Shown here: one piece after another, positions 22,525 through 24,328 of the stretch
Position numbering within the stretch: position 1 is the stretch's first letter
Layout of the letters: every line of letters starts with the position of its first letter
DNA from: an uncultured Oscillospiraceae bacterium
GTDB lineage: Bacteria > Bacillota > Clostridia > Oscillospirales > Oscillospiraceae
NCBI GenBank assembly: GCA_934655935.1
Contig: CAKUHJ010000010.1
Span: forward strand, 1 to 24,328
Direction of reading: 5' to 3'
Length of the DNA: 24,328 nucleotides
The notes under the pieces: generated by a model
What the model was told of the DNA's origin: nothing
Database searches by the model: none
What the model saw: the letters and a program-made list of their open reading frames with translations, nothing else
Position numbers and translations under genes: made by a program

Positions 22525-22576
22525 GCCCCACCCGACGATTTCAGTTTTTTGACTTCTGAAGTCGCCGGGCGGGGCT
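22524..22576. repeat. Long imperfect inverted repeat upstream of the LytTR operon
   Basis: Two 21-base arms (22524-22544 and 22556-22576, the outer ends being AGCCCC and GGGGCT) surround an 11-base centre. Three positions deviate; on the minus-strand RNA two of them become G-U pairs and one is a C-A mismatch, so the structure is better as a leftward transcript. A nested 13-base palindrome GACTTCTGAAGTC lies at 22551-22563. There is no T-tract of the kind expected for a terminator on either side. Confidence 0.7.
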
Positions 22577-22716
22577 GCTTCTGTTTGCGCCTGCGCGCCG
22601 CGGATGGCTTCCGGCGCGGATAAATATTACACCCCGTGCGTTATTCGTAACAATTCAGCCAAGAGCTGACAAATATTTGATAGCTTGTTCTTACCAGAAA
22701 AAAGGAGAGGACTTCT

Positions 22717-22975
22717 ATGAAATACATTCGGAAAACCACGCGCGCGTGCCTCGCGCTGCTGCTTGTGCTGAGCTGTTTGTTTGCCGGCGCAGCGCCCGTC
22801 TCGGATTTAAAGGAGGAAATTCAGCGCCCGGTCTCCGCTGCAGCGCAGGACGACGCGGAAAAGACGGTCGGCTATTATGCCTCTCTGATCGGCATTGAGC
22901 CCGTGGTCGGCTGGCTGGTATGCATCAGGGGAGAGTATTACGGCGACCAGTTTCTGCTGAAATCCGGCCGCTGTC
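22717..22975 (+). pseudogene. Chimeric gene fragment: signal peptide followed by the start of an FHA-domain protein
   Basis: An intact ribosome binding site (AAAGGAGAGG) precedes ATG 22717. The product begins with a secretion signal (a hydrophobic run about residues 11-26, ending FAGAAPVSD). From about residue 45 it reads EKTVGYYASLIG, IEPVVGWLVCIRGEYYG and DQFLLKSGR. That is the opening of an FHA domain of the kind carried by cytoplasmic FHA proteins of Ruminococcaceae, where an N-x-IGR motif should follow SGR. Instead the text after SGR becomes Arg-rich and unlike any protein, while kinase sequence continues in another frame. A secretion signal ahead of a cytoplasmic FHA segment also suggests that two genes were joined by deletion. 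The frame stays open to 23313 but I regard the rest as out-of-frame reading. Confidence 0.65.
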
Positions 22976-23790
22976 GTGCTCGCCTCCATCTGGTGTGCCA
23001 GAGTTTCCAGGGCAGGCCCCGGAAAGCTTCCCGCCGACGAAAGGAACGGCGCGCTCATGCCGGAGGTAGAAAACAAGCGCGCGATTTTCCTGCACGCGCG
23101 CAAGCGCTTCATGGACGAAGCCATGACGCTCAAGCGGCTGGCCTATATCCCGCAGGTTGTCAAAATCACAGATTATTTTTACGAAAACAATTCCGCATAT
23201 TTTGTGATGGAGTTTCTTCGCGGCCGAACGCTCCGCCAGCTGGTCGGCCAGGAAGGCCCCCTTCCGCTCGACCGTGCGCTGTACATCATTCAGAGCGCCG
23301 GCAGCGCGCTTGAACGGATTCATACCGATATTGGCATTTTCCACCGGGATATCAGCCCGGAAAACATCATGCTCTGCGACGGCGGCAGCGTCAAGCTGAT
23401 TGATTTCGGCAGCGCCAAGGATCTGTCACGGCGCACCAATCAGCAGTTCACGATTGTACTCAAGGCGGGATATGCGCCGCCGGAGCAGTATTCTGCGACC
23501 ACCCCGCAGGGGCGCTGCTCAGACGTCTATGCGCTGGCCGGGACGCTTTACTACCTTCTGACGCGAAGCAATATTCCGGACGCGCCCTCGCGTATCAGCG
23601 GCGCGGCGGATTTGCCGCAAAAGCCGGAGGCGCATACGCGCCCGGTCCGCGTCCGCTGGCGCGGAAGCGAGCGGAGCTGGAGAATCGAAAACGACAGAAC
23701 CGTCTGCGTCGGCCGAGGAAGCGGGTGCGCCGTGCGCCTGCCGGAGAATGCAAGACTCGCTTCCTATATTCCGCAGCAGCGCGGCTCCCA
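22976..23790 (+). pseudogene. Truncated Ser/Thr protein kinase fused to a broken FHA domain
   Basis: In frame 2 the sequence gives most of a Hanks-type kinase. The helix-C region is RKRFMDEAMTLKRL, the hinge is YFVMEFLRGRTL, the catalytic loop is HRDISPENIM (from 23342), the metal loop is IDFGSAKD (Asp at 23402) and the activation end is GYAPPEQYS, then SDVYALAGTLYYLLT. The glycine loop and the VAxK lysine of the N-lobe are missing, so it cannot be an active kinase as read. After YYLLTRSNIPDAPSRI the C-lobe is cut short. A second FHA-like piece follows: SWRIENDRTVCVGRGSGCAVRLPENARLAS. This also stops before the conserved S-R-x-H, close to 23765. The frame continues to 23923, but its end lies over the opposite-strand phosphatase gene. 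The product is most likely non-functional. Confidence 0.7.
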
Positions 23791-23795
23791 GGCGG

Positions 23796-24263
23796 CTATA
23801 GGCGGGCCTCCGCTGCCTGCAGCGCGCGAAGAAGCGCGCGGCAGCCAGATTCAATATCGGCCCACGCCGCTTCAAAATCCCCGGTATACCAGGGATCTGC
23901 GACGTTGCGCGGCGCATCCGTAAAATCCAGCAGCAGCCGGAGCTTTCCCGCGGGGTCGCCGCCGCAGATGCGCGCCATGCGCCGCAGATTTTCACGGTCC
24001 ATCCCAAGCAGCAGATCGTAGGCGTCATAGTCCGACTTCGTCATCAGCTGCGCGCTGCGCGGCGCAAACGGCACGCCGTGCCGCTGCAGCGTTCGCTGCG
24101 CGCGCGGGTCCATCGGCGCGCCGAGCTCCTCCCGGCTGACCGCCGCGGAAGCGGCCTCAAACCGGGTGTGAACGCCCGCCTGACGGACCAGCTCCCGGAA
24201 GCAGAATTCCGCCATCGGACTGCGGCAGATGTTGCCGTGGCAAATAAAAAGTACTTTAATCAT
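23796..24263 (-). CDS. Low-molecular-weight protein-tyrosine phosphatase
   Basis: The 155-residue protein removes phosphate from phosphotyrosine (or phosphoarginine in some Firmicutes) in the cytoplasm. The active-site loop CHGNICRS near the N-terminus is the CX5R motif of the family, directly after VLFI. The general-acid motif DPWYTGDF lies near residue 126. YDLLLGMDREN is also typical. The length is standard. The ATG at 24263 follows GGAG at 10 bases; an upstream start would add a basic, unconserved leader. It converges on the kinase/FHA wreck, whose open frame runs over its 3' end. The immediate upstream region (24264-24328) is AT-rich and probably holds its promoter, but I could not fix the boxes. 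Confidence 0.95.
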   Translation of the reverse strand: MIKVLFICHGNICRSPMAEFCFRELVRQAGVHTRFEAASAAVSREELGAPMDPRAQRTLQRHGVPFAPRSAQLMTKSDYDAYDLLLGMDRENLRRMARICGGDPAGKLRLLLDFTDAPRNVADPWYTGDFEAAWADIESGCRALLRALQAAEARL

Positions 24264-24328
24264 CTTTTTATATCTCCATTTAAGTCTTGTATTTCTTCTC
24301 AAACGCTTGATATTTCAGGGTTTTCCGA

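Noticed and set aside
22600..22716. A promoter for the signal-peptide/FHA fragment
   Set aside because: Several AT-rich words occur (around 22618-22682) but none gives a -35/-10 pair with acceptable spacing, so no promoter is reported.
1..24328. tRNA or rRNA genes, CRISPR arrays, transposases or phage genes
   Set aside because: None was seen on either strand by reading. The only mobile-like hint is the single inverted repeat at 22524-22576.

Overview
The window is about 24.3 kb of GC-rich bacterial DNA. It most resembles a Clostridia (Oscillospiraceae/Ruminococcaceae-type) anaerobe. Supporting signs are a complete Rnf complex (rnfCDGEAB) with apbE, an IspH-S1 fusion protein, a DivIVA with the clostridial KENxxLKxKMKxLVEKLEEYR core, a GHKL/LytTR two-component pair, and strong AAGGAGG-type ribosome binding sites. 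Promoters follow one pattern: a -35 box, a spacer of 16-17 bases, and usually an extended -10 (TGnTATAAT-like). No rRNA, tRNA, CRISPR array or intact insertion sequence was seen.

Left part (1-9.8 kb). A 5'-truncated divIVA converges on a leftward pair (rsmE plus a membrane protein) across a shared terminator. nadE follows, also leftward and separately terminated. Divergent from nadE is a rightward, tightly overlapping housekeeping operon: RpiR-type regulator, HI0933/BaiN-like flavoprotein, cmk, plsC and ispH-rpsA. The last gene has a strong internal ribosome binding site at the fusion joint.

Middle (9.8-13.4 kb). This is a sugar-acid island. A FadR-type GntR regulator is followed by a promoter with a perfect ATGTATACAT palindrome at the expected start site. 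Next come a badly eroded remnant of a fructuronate/mannitol dehydrogenase gene, a KDPG aldolase carrying an extra C-terminal VOC-like domain, and a KDG kinase. The surviving genes would convert 2-keto-3-deoxygluconate to pyruvate and glyceraldehyde-3-phosphate. The redox step that would feed them from fructuronate has been lost here.

Right-centre (13.4-20.3 kb). One leftward nine-gene operon runs apbE, NusG-domain-II protein, Gx transporter, rnfC, rnfD, rnfG, rnfE, rnfA, rnfB. It would build a ferredoxin:NAD+ oxidoreductase ion pump, and ApbE would attach its covalent FMN groups. Its promoter lies in an extremely AT-rich block.

Right end (20.4-24.3 kb). A leftward LytTR response regulator and AgrC-like histidine kinase are preceded by a long imperfect hairpin. 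Next is a rightward gene wreck made of a signal peptide, FHA, Ser/Thr-kinase and FHA fragments in at least two frames. It runs into the 3' end of a convergent low-molecular-weight protein tyrosine phosphatase gene.

No convincing wholly new system was found. The points most worth following are the internal translation start in ispH-rpsA, the aldolase-VOC fusion, the collapsed phospho-signalling locus, and the GntR operator/leader arrangement around the decayed uronate gene.
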